This document shows positions 14,991 through 23,176 of a stretch of DNA of 48,757 nucleotides, one piece after another. Numbering within the stretch: position 1 is the first letter of the stretch; each line of letters opens with the position of its first letter. Below the pieces are notes generated by a model. It ran no database searches, was not told the DNA's origin, and saw nothing but the letters and a program-made list of their open reading frames with translations. A program made the translations under genes and the position numbers. The DNA comes from MGBC131033 sp910585655 (GTDB lineage: Bacteria; Bacillota; Clostridia; Lachnospirales; Lachnospiraceae). Location: the NCBI GenBank assembly GCA_949502025.1, contig CATBCG010000016.1, positions 1 to 48,757 of the forward strand, in the 5' to 3' direction.

Positions 14991-16033
14991 CTGTCGTGAT
15001 GTGTGCCACATCCAGGACAATCCCATTCTCGGATGGAAAGAGTTTTGGTCTCCTTATTGACATACCCACATACCTGACATAACTGGGAACTTGGATAGAA
15101 TTTGTCTATTTTTATCACTTTCTTTTCCTGCCATTTTGCTTTATATTCCAACTCCCTGACAAATTCTGACCAGGATACATCTGCAATCGACTGGGCTATT
15201 TTATGGTTTTTCATCATATTTTTTACCTGTAAATCCTCTAAACAGATGATATCATAATTCTTGATTATGTTGGTAGATAACTTCTGCAAAAAATCTTTCC
15301 TCTGGTTTGCGATGGATTCCTGAAGCCTTGCCACTTTTATCCTTGCTTTATTACGATTGGAGCTGTCCTTTGCTTTTCGGGACAATTTTTTCTGTAATTT
15401 CGCAAGTTTATTTAATGATTTCTTGAGATATTTAGGGTTTTCTATTTTATTCCCATTAGAATCAATGCAAAACTCTTTAATCCCTAAATCAATCCCAATG
15501 CTTTTATTCGTCTTTTTCCATGGCGTTCCATCCACATCCGTGCAACACAAGGATACATAATAGGTTCCGCTTGGCTCCTGCGAAACAGTTGCATTTAAAA
15601 TTCTACCCTCTGGTATGCGTTTATTTTTTGTTTTTACCATTCCCAGCCTTGGAAGTTTGATGTGCTTCCCACAATATTGAATATTTCCGTTGACACATTT
15701 TGATTGATAAGAAAACCGATGTGTTCTCTTTGATTTAAACTTTGGATATCCCGAATGCTCTTTGAAAAATTTCTGATATGCTCTATCTAAATCCTGGAGG
15801 GAAGATTGAAGTGCGGTAGAATCCACTTCTTTTAACCATTCCAATTCTGATTTTAATTTCTTCATATCATTTGCACACTGAACATAAGTAAAAGTTTCTT
15901 TCTTATCTTCATACATTTTTTTGCGCTTATCTAAATAGTGGTTATATACAAAACGACAACATCCAAACGTTTTAGCCAGTATTTCTTTTTGCTTTTTATT
16001 TGGATAGATACGGTATTTATAGGCTTTTTCCAC
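14930..16033 (-). CDS. tnpB: TnpB, RNA-guided RuvC-type nuclease of IS200/IS605
   Basis: A 367-residue TnpB starting at GTG 16033 (reads VEKAYKYRIYPNKKQ), chosen because GCGAGGGGAA precedes it and the family begins there. The RuvC-like active site looks complete: Asp in SIGIDLGIKEF, Glu in IICLEDLQVKNM, Asp in HHDRDVNAANN. The zinc finger is present as CQVCG and CPGCG. The N-terminal helix-turn-helix/WED part includes TFGCCRFVYNHYLDKRKKMY. Known TnpB proteins cut DNA next to a transposon-adjacent motif using an RNA made from the element end, and help keep the element in the genome. It overlaps tnpA by 17 bases. It looks intact and potentially active. Confidence 0.9.
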   Translation of the reverse strand: MEKAYKYRIYPNKKQKEILAKTFGCCRFVYNHYLDKRKKMYEDKKETFTYVQCANDMKKLKSELEWLKEVDSTALQSSLQDLDRAYQKFFKEHSGYPKFKSKRTHRFSYQSKCVNGNIQYCGKHIKLPRLGMVKTKNKRIPEGRILNATVSQEPSGTYYVSLCCTDVDGTPWKKTNKSIGIDLGIKEFCIDSNGNKIENPKYLKKSLNKLAKLQKKLSRKAKDSSNRNKARIKVARLQESIANQRKDFLQKLSTNIIKNYDIICLEDLQVKNMMKNHKIAQSIADVSWSEFVRELEYKAKWQEKKVIKIDKFYPSSQLCQVCGYVNKETKTLSIREWDCPGCGTHHDRDVNAANNILKEGLRMVQAV

Positions 16034-16448
16034 TGGCTGTTTCCCCTCGCTTTTTCTTTTGGCTCTGAATATAGTTTCTAATCTGTTCTTCTGTGTTTTC
16101 TGATACCGTTGCCACAAAATAGGATGGGTTCCACAAATGCCCTCCCCCTAATTTCTCTTTTAATTCCCCTCCGAACTCTTTCATGAGCAATCTGGCAGAT
16201 ACGCCTTTTAATGCTTTGATCATATCCGGTATGTAATGTTGCGGGGAACAATTGAGGAGAAGATGGATATAATCTTTCTCCATATTGCATTCCAATATCT
16301 GAAAATGATTGTCATCTGCTATTTTGTTTAGCATGGAAATTAATCGGTTCTCTATTTCTTCTGTAATGATTTTGTGTCTGTACTTCACACACCATACAAT
16401 ATGATACTGTATAGTGTATACATATCCACGTCCATGAGTCACTTCCAT
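16017..16448 (-). CDS. tnpA: TnpA, IS200-like Y1 transposase with altered HUH motif
   Basis: A 143-residue Y1 single-strand transposase; ATG 16448 has AGGTGATACTAT upstream. Family signs are YTIQYHIVWCVKYRHKI, ISMLNKIADDNHFQILECN, PDMIKALKGVSARLL, LWNPSYFVATV and the Tyr helix IRNYIQSQ. Known TnpA proteins have a His-hydrophobic-His metal motif (usually DHVHLL). Here the codons give DYIHLLLNC, so the first His is Tyr. That may weaken or abolish metal binding, leaving TnpB as the only active part. The length is normal and there is no frameshift. It overlaps tnpB. Confidence 0.85.
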   Translation of the reverse strand: MEVTHGRGYVYTIQYHIVWCVKYRHKIITEEIENRLISMLNKIADDNHFQILECNMEKDYIHLLLNCSPQHYIPDMIKALKGVSARLLMKEFGGELKEKLGGGHLWNPSYFVATVSENTEEQIRNYIQSQKKKRGETASGKSL

Positions 16449-16551
16449 ATAGTATCACCTCGTTATATAGATGGTAACATAGGTGTGCTGTTATGTCCAG
16501 TATTTTCAGCATTATTATTTGATATTTAATTAACATACGCGAGCAATTCAT

Positions 16552-16571
16552 CCCACGACGAAAGTCGCGGG
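16552..16571 (-). other. Left-end subterminal hairpin of the IS200/IS605 element
   Basis: CCCACGAC (16552-16559), GAAA loop, GTCGCGGG (16564-16571): an 8-bp stem with one mismatch. IS200/IS605 transposases recognise such imperfect hairpins on single-stranded DNA. Confidence 0.65.
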
Positions 16572-16600
16572 TGTTCTTGCCCTATTTAAATAAAACAGGA

Positions 16601-16636
16601 AAACGGGCAACGCCTACCTCCTGACGTTGCCCGTTT
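16601..16636 (-). terminator. Terminator of the esterase operon
   Basis: AAACGGGCAACG (16601-16612) pairs perfectly with CGTTGCCCGTTT (16625-16636). On the minus strand the stem is followed by TCCTGTTTTATTT. It ends the 16670-18968 esterase genes, and the insertion element lies immediately beyond it. Confidence 0.8.
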
Positions 16637-16669
16637 CGGATATTCCCTATTTTACTGGTAAAAAAATCT

Positions 16670-17431
16670 TTACAGCGGCAGCCACTCATAGATGGTTCTG
16701 CGGATAAACGTATCCCAAAAATCCCATTCATGCTTTCCTGGTCCATCGTAGAATTCTGCATCCATCCCAAGCTCCTGCATGTATTCGCACAGGCGCTTGG
16801 AACCACCATGACCGCCGTAGTTCTCGCTTCCCGGTCTTCCGAGATCCTCCGTACCGCAGCAAATATAATATTTCGGCATCGTTACTCCTGCTTCCTTCTG
16901 CTGCTTGAGCATATAATAAATATCCCTATCATCCTTTGTCTCAATACTGTTTTCCCTCATACCCATCGAAAGCGAAACCGCATAAGAAAAACGCTCCGGA
17001 TAATTAACAGAAAAGCGCAGCGTTCCATAGCCACCCATTGACAGCCCAGCTACAAATGTATCCTCCCGTCTGGTCGAAATCGGAAAAGTTTTTGCTACCA
17101 TTAACGGAAGCTCCTCCGTCAAAAAGGTCCAATACTGATCCGTTTCTTCATGATTCATATACCCGCCATTGTAGCCTGCCGGCATAATCACTGCCAGACG
17201 CTTCTCCATCGCATAACGCTCTACGTTACTAAACCTTGTCCAATCATCCTGATCACCGCAGAATCCATGCAGCAAGTACAGCGTCTTATACGGAGCCTCC
17301 TCCTGCTGGTAACTCTCCGTAATGGTCTTTGGCGCGGTAAAATCAAACTTCGGCTCTAACGGAAGCACCAATGTTACATCTACCTCCCGTACCAATGCCA
17401 TCGAACGAAATTTCATCTTTAATAAAGCCAT
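16670..17431 (-). CDS. EstA/esterase D-like serine esterase
   Basis: A 253-residue alpha/beta hydrolase of the putative-esterase family (PF00756), which includes tributyrin esterase EstA and S-formylglutathione hydrolase. The start MALLKMKF is preceded by TAGGAGGAATTTAAA. Landmarks are YLLHGFCGDQDDWTRFSNVE, VIMPAGYNGGYMN, the nucleophile elbow FVAGLSMGGYGTLRF (Ser about 130), ICCGTEDLGRPGSEN and the catalytic His in GPGKHEWDFWD. There is no signal peptide. It should cleave short-chain or phenolic esters in the cytosol. It lies downstream of the PHB-depolymerase-like esterase on the same strand, about 85 bases away, so they are probably co-transcribed. Confidence 0.85.
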   Translation of the reverse strand: MALLKMKFRSMALVREVDVTLVLPLEPKFDFTAPKTITESYQQEEAPYKTLYLLHGFCGDQDDWTRFSNVERYAMEKRLAVIMPAGYNGGYMNHEETDQYWTFLTEELPLMVAKTFPISTRREDTFVAGLSMGGYGTLRFSVNYPERFSYAVSLSMGMRENSIETKDDRDIYYMLKQQKEAGVTMPKYYICCGTEDLGRPGSENYGGHGGSKRLCEYMQELGMDAEFYDGPGKHEWDFWDTFIRRTIYEWLPL

Positions 17432-17516
17432 TTTAAATTCCTCCTATTTAAGTTCCGGAAATCCCCTTCTCAATACCTATTCCTTCCGAGTAATTTCTGC
17501 CTGCAAAGTACGCAGC

Positions 17517-18968
17517 TTATTTTATAAACTCCTTTATCAGTTTTGCCATATCGTTGGTCATCTCTCCATAGTGGTCGGAAATATAGACCACTCCGTCATG
17601 TTCGCTGGCGAATTTCCCAAATACCTGGCAGGCAAACCATTTTACCGGTACATAGAGCATTCCTTTTTTATATTCTGCATGACGTTCCATCGAATAGAGA
17701 TAATTGTCTATCACACAGCCAATGTTTCCGGCTGCCACTTCTATCGTCCTGCCGTCCTTAGTGCGGATGATGGCGCTTTCATCTAAAAATTCTACCTCGG
17801 CTCCAAACGCATCTGCCAGAAACGTGACAGGTGCATAGAGACATGGATCAAATTCCAGCTTTGGAAATTTCGGCGCTACTGCGGCGTCTGGCATCGGCGG
17901 CAGTTCAATTACATCCTGCATATTATATGGAAGCCCGTCCTTTAACGGTCGGATTTGGTTTTCCTTTACCATTTTAGAGCAACCGTCTGCCAAAATTACC
18001 GCATTTTCATCTCCCTTGGCTGGTTTTTCAGTTTCGGTACGAACGATTTCGCCGTCTCTTCTGGCAAGTCCGGAGAAAAATTCTCTCCAGACGATATCGG
18101 CGTCGTCAAAGGTCTGCCCATGCCCGCGCTTTTTCACATCCCGGAAAATCACGTCAGCCTTGCTTCCTTTAAAATAAGCAAAGTTGTCTTTCCCGGTAAT
18201 CCGAAACTGCGGCGGTTCCGTACAGCCGTTGATGGTACACCAGTACCGTAAATTTGCCCGGTTGATATCATAGCGAGTTGCCTTGCCGTCATAACCACCG
18301 GAAATCGCCATCGCGTCATGCTCACCACGGGACTGGAACACCGGAACCGGTACGCTGTATGGTCTCAAATCGCCTTCTTCGGTAAACAAAGCCTCTATCG
18401 GCGTCGGCCCTGCTGCATTGGCAGCGCCAGCCAGCTTTTCCCCAAAAGCCCTGGCAAACTGCATGGTCATCAAATCTCCCATCGACATTCCCTGCATGAA
18501 AACACGCCCCTTGTCGATGTTGTATTTGTTTGCCATTTCCTCAATCAGACGGATCATTAACTGAATGTCACGGGTATTGGGATCGATCTCCACATCGCCG
18601 CCCCGATGCCCGGCTACCTGCCACGCCTTATTGGTTTTGGCATCCGGAAATATTACAATAAATCCTTCTCTGTTCGCTACGTTCATCCAACCAGTCGCAT
18701 ACGCCTGTCCCCAGCCGCTTTGCCCGCCTCCATGGCAGGAAATCACCAATGGAACCGGCAAAGAACCATCATAACATGGCGGTACATACTCTACCCAACT
18801 GCTCTCTTCCTCTCCTACTAATACTTTGCTGACCTCAATCAAAGGTTCCGGCATCACGTGGGAATTCTGATCATAAAAGCCTCTTACGTTTAAAATATCG
18901 CCTTGCGGATGCCTGCTGTTAGAATCACCAGTTACGCTTTTTCCTGGTACTAACCTTACCGAATTCAT
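17517..18968 (-). CDS. PHB depolymerase/feruloyl esterase-like hydrolase with Cu-amine-oxidase-N-like tail
   Basis: A 483-residue protein; ATG 18968 follows AGGAAAGGAGCTAAGAT. The catalytic part (about 30-320) has LVISCHGGGQSGWGQAYATG, FIVIFPDAKTNKAW, the elbow RVFMQGMSMGDLMTM (Ser in GMSMG), and late Asp and His (SRGEHDA, KRGHGQTFDDAD), as in esterase-PHB depolymerases. The C-terminal 100 residues (YAPVTFLADAFGAEVEFLDE, IIRTKDGRTIEV, LYVPVKWFACQVFG) match the copper-amine-oxidase N-terminal-like domain often found on clostridial surface proteins. That tail is odd here because I see no signal peptide. It probably forms an operon with the EstA-like gene. The substrate is unknown; hydroxycinnamate esters or polyesters are candidates. 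Confidence 0.75.
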   Translation of the reverse strand: MNSVRLVPGKSVTGDSNSRHPQGDILNVRGFYDQNSHVMPEPLIEVSKVLVGEEESSWVEYVPPCYDGSLPVPLVISCHGGGQSGWGQAYATGWMNVANREGFIVIFPDAKTNKAWQVAGHRGGDVEIDPNTRDIQLMIRLIEEMANKYNIDKGRVFMQGMSMGDLMTMQFARAFGEKLAGAANAAGPTPIEALFTEEGDLRPYSVPVPVFQSRGEHDAMAISGGYDGKATRYDINRANLRYWCTINGCTEPPQFRITGKDNFAYFKGSKADVIFRDVKKRGHGQTFDDADIVWREFFSGLARRDGEIVRTETEKPAKGDENAVILADGCSKMVKENQIRPLKDGLPYNMQDVIELPPMPDAAVAPKFPKLEFDPCLYAPVTFLADAFGAEVEFLDESAIIRTKDGRTIEVAAGNIGCVIDNYLYSMERHAEYKKGMLYVPVKWFACQVFGKFASEHDGVVYISDHYGEMTNDMAKLIKEFIK

Positions 18969-19138
18969 ATCTTAGCTCCTTTCCTAGCTTTTGCTTATTT
19001 CCCTATACTCTCCCTATGCTTCTTTTGCTTTACCTCTCTGTTCTTTATTATAAAAGATCCGCCCATTTTCCGGTATGTATAAACAGGACATTTTTACTTC
19101 TGTTTGCTGGTGCATTATGACGAACTTTCCTTTCTCTC

Positions 19139-19167
19139 TTTTCATTTTTGTTAAAGCAGTATATAAT
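19139..19167 (+). promoter_or_regulatory. Promoter of the first LytTR regulator gene
   Basis: -35 TTTTCA (19139-19144) and -10 TATAAT (19162-19167) with a 17-bp spacer, about 36 bases before the start codon. The rest of the 230-base gap (18969-19202) shows a second TATAAT-like box on the minus strand near 19047-19052, which may serve the esterase operon, but no good -35 for it. Confidence 0.5.
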
Positions 19168-19202
19168 AAAGGCAATCAAAACGTAGGAAAGGATGGCATC
19201 GG

Positions 19203-19916
19203 ATGATCAAATTCGTCATTTGCGAAGATGAACCTAGCTGTTTGACTTGGATACAGACGGCTGTTACTGACTGGGGCGTACAGCGAAATGAAACGCTTCA
19301 GCTTTTTTGCTACGCCTCTGCCGAGGAACTGTTATTTAAGTCGGAAGAATGGCTGGAAGCGGATGGTCTGATACTAGATATTGAGTTAAAGCAGATGAAC
19401 GGCATGGAACTGGCTCGTCATATCCGTCAGCAAGACGCCCATATCTCTATCCTTTTTGCAACCGGTTATGAGCAGTTTGTATTTGAAGGCTATGAGGTGG
19501 GAGCAGTTTCCTATCTGATGAAGCCCATCCAGCCGGGCAAGCTCTACGCCGCCTTGGATCGTATCCGCGCCGAATCCGAAAAGCGTCAGGATGTTTTGCT
19601 GACGAACACAGGAGAAGAAAACACCCGCCTATATCTGGACGATATTTTTGCTATCGAGAGCAGCGGACACTATTCCCTTCTGCATACCCGTTCCGGTACA
19701 ATTGAAGCCCGACGCAGCCTGGGAAGTTTTCAGGAGGAATTAGCGAAGAAACCGTTTTGCTCCCCGCACCGTTCTTATTTGGTACATATCGGGCATATCA
19801 GCCGGATTTTAAAAAAGTCTCTGTTTTTAGATAACGGAATGGAACTTCCCATTGCCCGCGGAAAATGGGAGGAAACCAATCAAGCCTATCTGCGTTATTA
19901 CCGGAACCGGATGTAG
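19203..19916 (+). CDS. LytTR-family response regulator, cassette 1
   Basis: A 237-residue response regulator. The receiver domain (1-120) has the acidic pair in FVICEDEP, the phospho-acceptor Asp in GLILDIELKQMNGMEL, the Thr/Ser position in ILFATGYEQF and Lys in VSYLMKPIQPGKL. The LytTR DNA-binding domain (about 135-235) shows YLDDIFAIESSGHYSLLHTR, SLGSFQEELAKKPFCSPHRS and YLVHIGHISRI. ATG 19203 has GGAAAGGATGGCATCGG upstream. LytTR regulators (AgrA type) bind short direct repeats. The 40 bases just after this gene hold four tandem 10-mers. It is followed by its GHKL kinase and two ABC exporter halves, which it probably controls. Confidence 0.9.
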   Translation: MIKFVICEDEPSCLTWIQTAVTDWGVQRNETLQLFCYASAEELLFKSEEWLEADGLILDIELKQMNGMELARHIRQQDAHISILFATGYEQFVFEGYEVGAVSYLMKPIQPGKLYAALDRIRAESEKRQDVLLTNTGEENTRLYLDDIFAIESSGHYSLLHTRSGTIEARRSLGSFQEELAKKPFCSPHRSYLVHIGHISRILKKSLFLDNGMELPIARGKWEETNQAYLRYYRNRM

Positions 19917-19930
19917 AATCTGAAAACGTT

Positions 19931-19970
19931 TTAGAACGTCTTAGCACGCTTTAGAACGTCTTAGAATGTC
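19931..19970 (+). repeat. Four tandem 10-bp repeats between regulator and kinase genes
   Basis: TTAGAACGTC, TTAGCACGCT, TTAGAACGTC and TTAGAATGTC run head to tail without gaps. One copy per helical turn puts all on the same DNA face. Read on the other strand each has an ACGTT-like core, as in LytTR sites ([TA][AC][CA]GTT). Likely a binding site for the regulator encoded just upstream. Confidence 0.6.
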
Positions 19971-19985
19971 AGGAGCATAGAAAAT

Positions 19986-21224
19986 ATGGACGCTATTTTT
20001 ATCCCGCTTATTATCAGCCTGTTATTTCTTCTTTATTTTTACTATTTGTTTGCCTGCGGCAAGCTTTACGAAGGTCGAACTAAAAATCTGGTATTTCTTT
20101 TTCTGGCTGTTTTTTTGCTGGGAATCAGCCTGCCCTTCCGTCTGCTGCTTCTTGGCACCGCCGCGCTCCTGCTGCTTTCCTTCCTGTTTTTCCTTTTTTA
20201 TTCCAGGCTTTTGGTACGAGAATTCTGGTGGCGGCTCCTGCTCCCGGATGCTTTTCTGTTTGGCGGAATCTACTGCCTCTGCTACCAGACAGAACGCAAC
20301 GCTGTCTCTCTTCTTATTTTAAACGGGATGTTATTTTTGATTTTTGCTATTCTCTCCTACCTGCGTGGCTATCTTCGGAACAGCAATTTGATTCTGACAG
20401 CGCTGTTATTAGGCGCCCTGTCGGGAGCCGGCTTTTTTCCGTCCTGGTTTCCCTTACCGGAAACCGCTGCTGCCTCCTTTTCCACCTTATGGAGCTTCCT
20501 GCTCCTCTTCCTCTCGCTTTTGGTTTTCCTACTGCTGGAGGGCAATCTGCAATACTATGAATCTGGCTACCGCAAAACGACAAAGACTATGCAGGAGGAA
20601 ATGATGCAGCATCAATTTGGCGAACTGCGTGACATTTATCTGAATATGCGGGGCTGGCGGCACGATTACCACAACCATATCCAGGTATTAAAGGCGCAGC
20701 TTGACAGCAACCAGATCCGCGAAGCCAGAAGCTATCTAAATCAAATCGAGCATGAGTTAGACAAAGTAGATACCTTTGTCAAATCCGGCAATATGATGGC
20801 AGACGCTATTTTAAACAGCAAGCTTACCCTTGCCATGCAAAGGGACATTCAGGTGACATGCGAAGCCTATCTTCCCAATGAACTGTTCCTTCCGGACGCC
20901 GAACTTTGTACGCTGTTGGGAAATATTCTTGATAATGCTATCGAAGGCTGCGAGCGTGTCCCCACGGAAAAACGCTTCCTGCGGATTTATCTGGCAATGG
21001 TAAAAGAGCAATTTTATCTTTCGGTACAAAATTCCTCCGAGGAATCAGGCAGTCTGACAGGGCAGCTTTTTCAAAACCAGAAGCAATATATTTCCACCAA
21101 ACGCGGCAACCACGGACTGGGACTGAAACGGGTAGCTGCGGTCGCGGAACGCTTCCACGGCTATTTGAATCTCAGCCGGGAAGAAGGTGTATTTGGAACA
21201 GAAGTGACGATTCCAAAACCATAA
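19986..21224 (+). CDS. GHKL sensor histidine kinase with multi-span membrane domain, cassette 1
   Basis: A 412-residue AgrC-like kinase. Residues 1-185 are strongly hydrophobic, about six helices (for example FIPLIISLLFLLYFYYLFAC and LWSFLLLFLSLLVFLLL). The kinase core starts with the phospho-acceptor box MRGWRHDYHNHIQVLKA (His about 223), then a dimerisation coil (SYLNQIEHELDKVDTFVKSG). The GHKL ATPase follows: N box LLGNILDNAIEGCERV and G2 box KRGNHGLGLKRVAAV. It pairs with the LytTR regulator. AgrC-type sensors detect peptides, but no AgrB/AgrD is present. The neighbouring ABC exporter suggests response to a cell-envelope peptide or antimicrobial. Confidence 0.88.
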   Translation: MDAIFIPLIISLLFLLYFYYLFACGKLYEGRTKNLVFLFLAVFLLGISLPFRLLLLGTAALLLLSFLFFLFYSRLLVREFWWRLLLPDAFLFGGIYCLCYQTERNAVSLLILNGMLFLIFAILSYLRGYLRNSNLILTALLLGALSGAGFFPSWFPLPETAAASFSTLWSFLLLFLSLLVFLLLEGNLQYYESGYRKTTKTMQEEMMQHQFGELRDIYLNMRGWRHDYHNHIQVLKAQLDSNQIREARSYLNQIEHELDKVDTFVKSGNMMADAILNSKLTLAMQRDIQVTCEAYLPNELFLPDAELCTLLGNILDNAIEGCERVPTEKRFLRIYLAMVKEQFYLSVQNSSEESGSLTGQLFQNQKQYISTKRGNHGLGLKRVAAVAERFHGYLNLSREEGVFGTEVTIPKP

Positions 21225-21261
21225 AAGAAACATTTCAGGAAAAATAATGACATTTCGTGCA

Positions 21262-21285
21262 AAAAGCAGCCAGACGGCTGCTTTT
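21262..21285 (+). terminator. Terminator between kinase and ABC genes, cassette 1
   Basis: AAAAGCAGCC (21262-21271), AGAC loop, GGCTGCTTTT (21276-21285): a perfect 10-bp stem ending in TTTT. It would separate the two-component genes from the ABC pair or act as a partial read-through terminator. Cassette 2 also has a terminator at the equivalent place. Confidence 0.7.
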
Positions 21286-21337
21286 CCTGTTATATTTCCT
21301 AACGTATTGATTCTACATAGCAAGAAAGGTGGTCTTT

Positions 21338-23176
21338 ATGAAAACAAAACAAGCGTCCTATTCTATCCTCAGTAACTACCGCTGGGGGATCCAACAGTAC
21401 AACAAATTTTTAGGCAGCCGCTACCATCTGACGGATCTGATGTGCATTTTTTTCGGTGTACTTCTGCCTTTTGCCGAAATGGCATTTCCCAGCTTTGCGG
21501 TGGGGCTGCTGCAACAGGGTTTAAAAAATCAAACCGCTACCATCATTCTTTCCATCCTTTTTTATGCCCTGTTATTGAAGCTGGCAAATATCTACTATCA
21601 ATGCCTGAACAACTGGCAGCATATGAATTATTTTATGGCGCGGATTGATATTGCTACTCCCCTTTATCGCCACATGATGCACATGGATTACGAAAAACTG
21701 GAAAGCAAAAAGGGACAGTCGCATCTGCAAGCCGCCATGGAATGTATTTACTCTGGAAACGACTATGGGATTGAATGTTTTTTAGTAAGCTTCCCGCTCA
21801 TCGTCATGAACCTGTTTGGTTTTTTGATTTATTCTTTCCTGGTTATCCGTATCAGTCTATGGGTATTTCTCTACATGCTGATCAGTACCATTTTTTTAGC
21901 GCTGCTTAGCACCCGCTCTCTCAATTACCAAATCAAAAATATGTCGTCAGAAAATGCCCGTTATTTTCGTCGGAAAAAGGCAATGGATGAGACATTTGAG
22001 CAAACTGCCCGCAACGATATGATTCTTTATCAGGCAAAGGATTGGCTGATTGACAAGCTGCATCATATCTGTGAAGAATTTTTACTTTATTTTAATAGAA
22101 CCTTTGGGTTTGAGCGAACCTTTGAGTTTAGCACTGCCTTACTTACCTTGGTTCGAGATGTGGTCGTATATCTTTTGCTGATTCGCCAAGTCGCCGAAGG
22201 AAAGCTTACTGTCAGCCAGCTTTTGCTTTTTACGGGAACTATCGCAGGCTACAGTGTCTGGGTACAGCAGCTTACGCAACATCTCCAACAAGTTACGATG
22301 CAGAATCCTACTATGACAAATTTTCGGAATTTTCTGGACTATGGCAGGCTGGAGGATCTTCCGGAGCCGCAAACTTTTACCAGGCAAAAGGGACAGCCGC
22401 ATGAAATTCGTTTGGAGGACGTCTGCTACCGCTACGAAGACAGCAAAGACGACGTGCTTTCTCACATTACCTTAACGATTCATCCTGGTGAAAAGCTCGC
22501 TCTGGTCGGCGCAAACGGAGCCGGAAAATCCACGCTCGTCAAATTGGTTTTAGGGTTATATGAGCCTACGCAGGGGCATATTTACCTGGACGGAATAGAT
22601 ATCCGCCAAATCCCGCGGGAACGCTATTATGAAGAAATCGCTGCCGTTTTTCAGGAATCTCGTATTTTTTCCTGTTCCGTCGCACAAAACGTCAGTTGTC
22701 AAAAAAAGCCGGAGCGGCTGCTTGTAGAAGACTGTTTAAGCAAAGCCGGACTGTTTGAAAAAATCGCCTCTCTTCCTCAGGGAATCGACACCATGCTTAC
22801 CAGACAGCTTTCACCGGAGGGAACAGATTTGTCCGGCGGGGAAATACAAAAGCTGATGTTGGCAAGAGCTATTTACCAAAATTCCCCTATTTTAGTCTTG
22901 GACGAACCGACTGCCGCCCTGGATCCGATCGCAGAAAGCCAGATGTACGAGGCTTACCAGGAATTTTGCGGAAATAAAACCGGTATTTTTATTTCTCACC
23001 GCCTTTCCAGCACCCGTTTCTGCGACCGAGTATGCTTTTTAAAAGACGGAAGCATTACCGAAACCGGTACACACGCTTCTTTGCTTGCCGCAGGCGGCGA
23101 TTATGCACAAATGTTTGAAATTCAGGCACGCTATTATAAAGAAACCAACGACTCGAAAGGAGTGTCCATATCATGA
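21338..23176 (+). CDS. ABC exporter half 1 (membrane domain plus ATPase), cassette 1
   Basis: A 612-residue type IV exporter half. The ATG at 21338 fits AAGGTGG better than the GTG nine bases upstream. The membrane domain (about 1-335) has six helices (for example LLKLANIYYQCLNNW and LFGFLIYSFLVIRISLWVFL). The ATPase has Walker A ALVGANGAGKSTLVKL, Q-loop AAVFQESRIFSCS, signature GTDLSGGEIQKLMLARA, Walker B ILVLDEPTAALDP and switch His in IFISHRLSSTRFCD. The signature is canonical, so this half can form a working ATP site. Its stop overlaps the start of the next half by 4 bases, implying a heterodimer. Similar to the 41843-43708 gene in cassette 2. Confidence 0.9.
   Translation: MKTKQASYSILSNYRWGIQQYNKFLGSRYHLTDLMCIFFGVLLPFAEMAFPSFAVGLLQQGLKNQTATIILSILFYALLLKLANIYYQCLNNWQHMNYFMARIDIATPLYRHMMHMDYEKLESKKGQSHLQAAMECIYSGNDYGIECFLVSFPLIVMNLFGFLIYSFLVIRISLWVFLYMLISTIFLALLSTRSLNYQIKNMSSENARYFRRKKAMDETFEQTARNDMILYQAKDWLIDKLHHICEEFLLYFNRTFGFERTFEFSTALLTLVRDVVVYLLLIRQVAEGKLTVSQLLLFTGTIAGYSVWVQQLTQHLQQVTMQNPTMTNFRNFLDYGRLEDLPEPQTFTRQKGQPHEIRLEDVCYRYEDSKDDVLSHITLTIHPGEKLALVGANGAGKSTLVKLVLGLYEPTQGHIYLDGIDIRQIPRERYYEEIAAVFQESRIFSCSVAQNVSCQKKPERLLVEDCLSKAGLFEKIASLPQGIDTMLTRQLSPEGTDLSGGEIQKLMLARAIYQNSPILVLDEPTAALDPIAESQMYEAYQEFCGNKTGIFISHRLSSTRFCDRVCFLKDGSITETGTHASLLAAGGDYAQMFEIQARYYKETNDSKGVSIS

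Larger units (their letters stand above)
14810..16588 (-). mobile_element. IS200/IS605-family insertion sequence
   Basis: A tnpA-tnpB element read on the minus strand. The left end carries the hairpin at 16552-16571, directly inside a TATTTAAATA sequence that contains the pentamer TTTAA, the target used by IS605 itself. The right end carries a second hairpin near 14816-14841, with G-U pairs when read as RNA. The element sits in the 3' flank of the EstA-like esterase, just past its terminator. The exact ends are inferred from hairpins, not from a comparison with an empty site. Confidence 0.7.
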
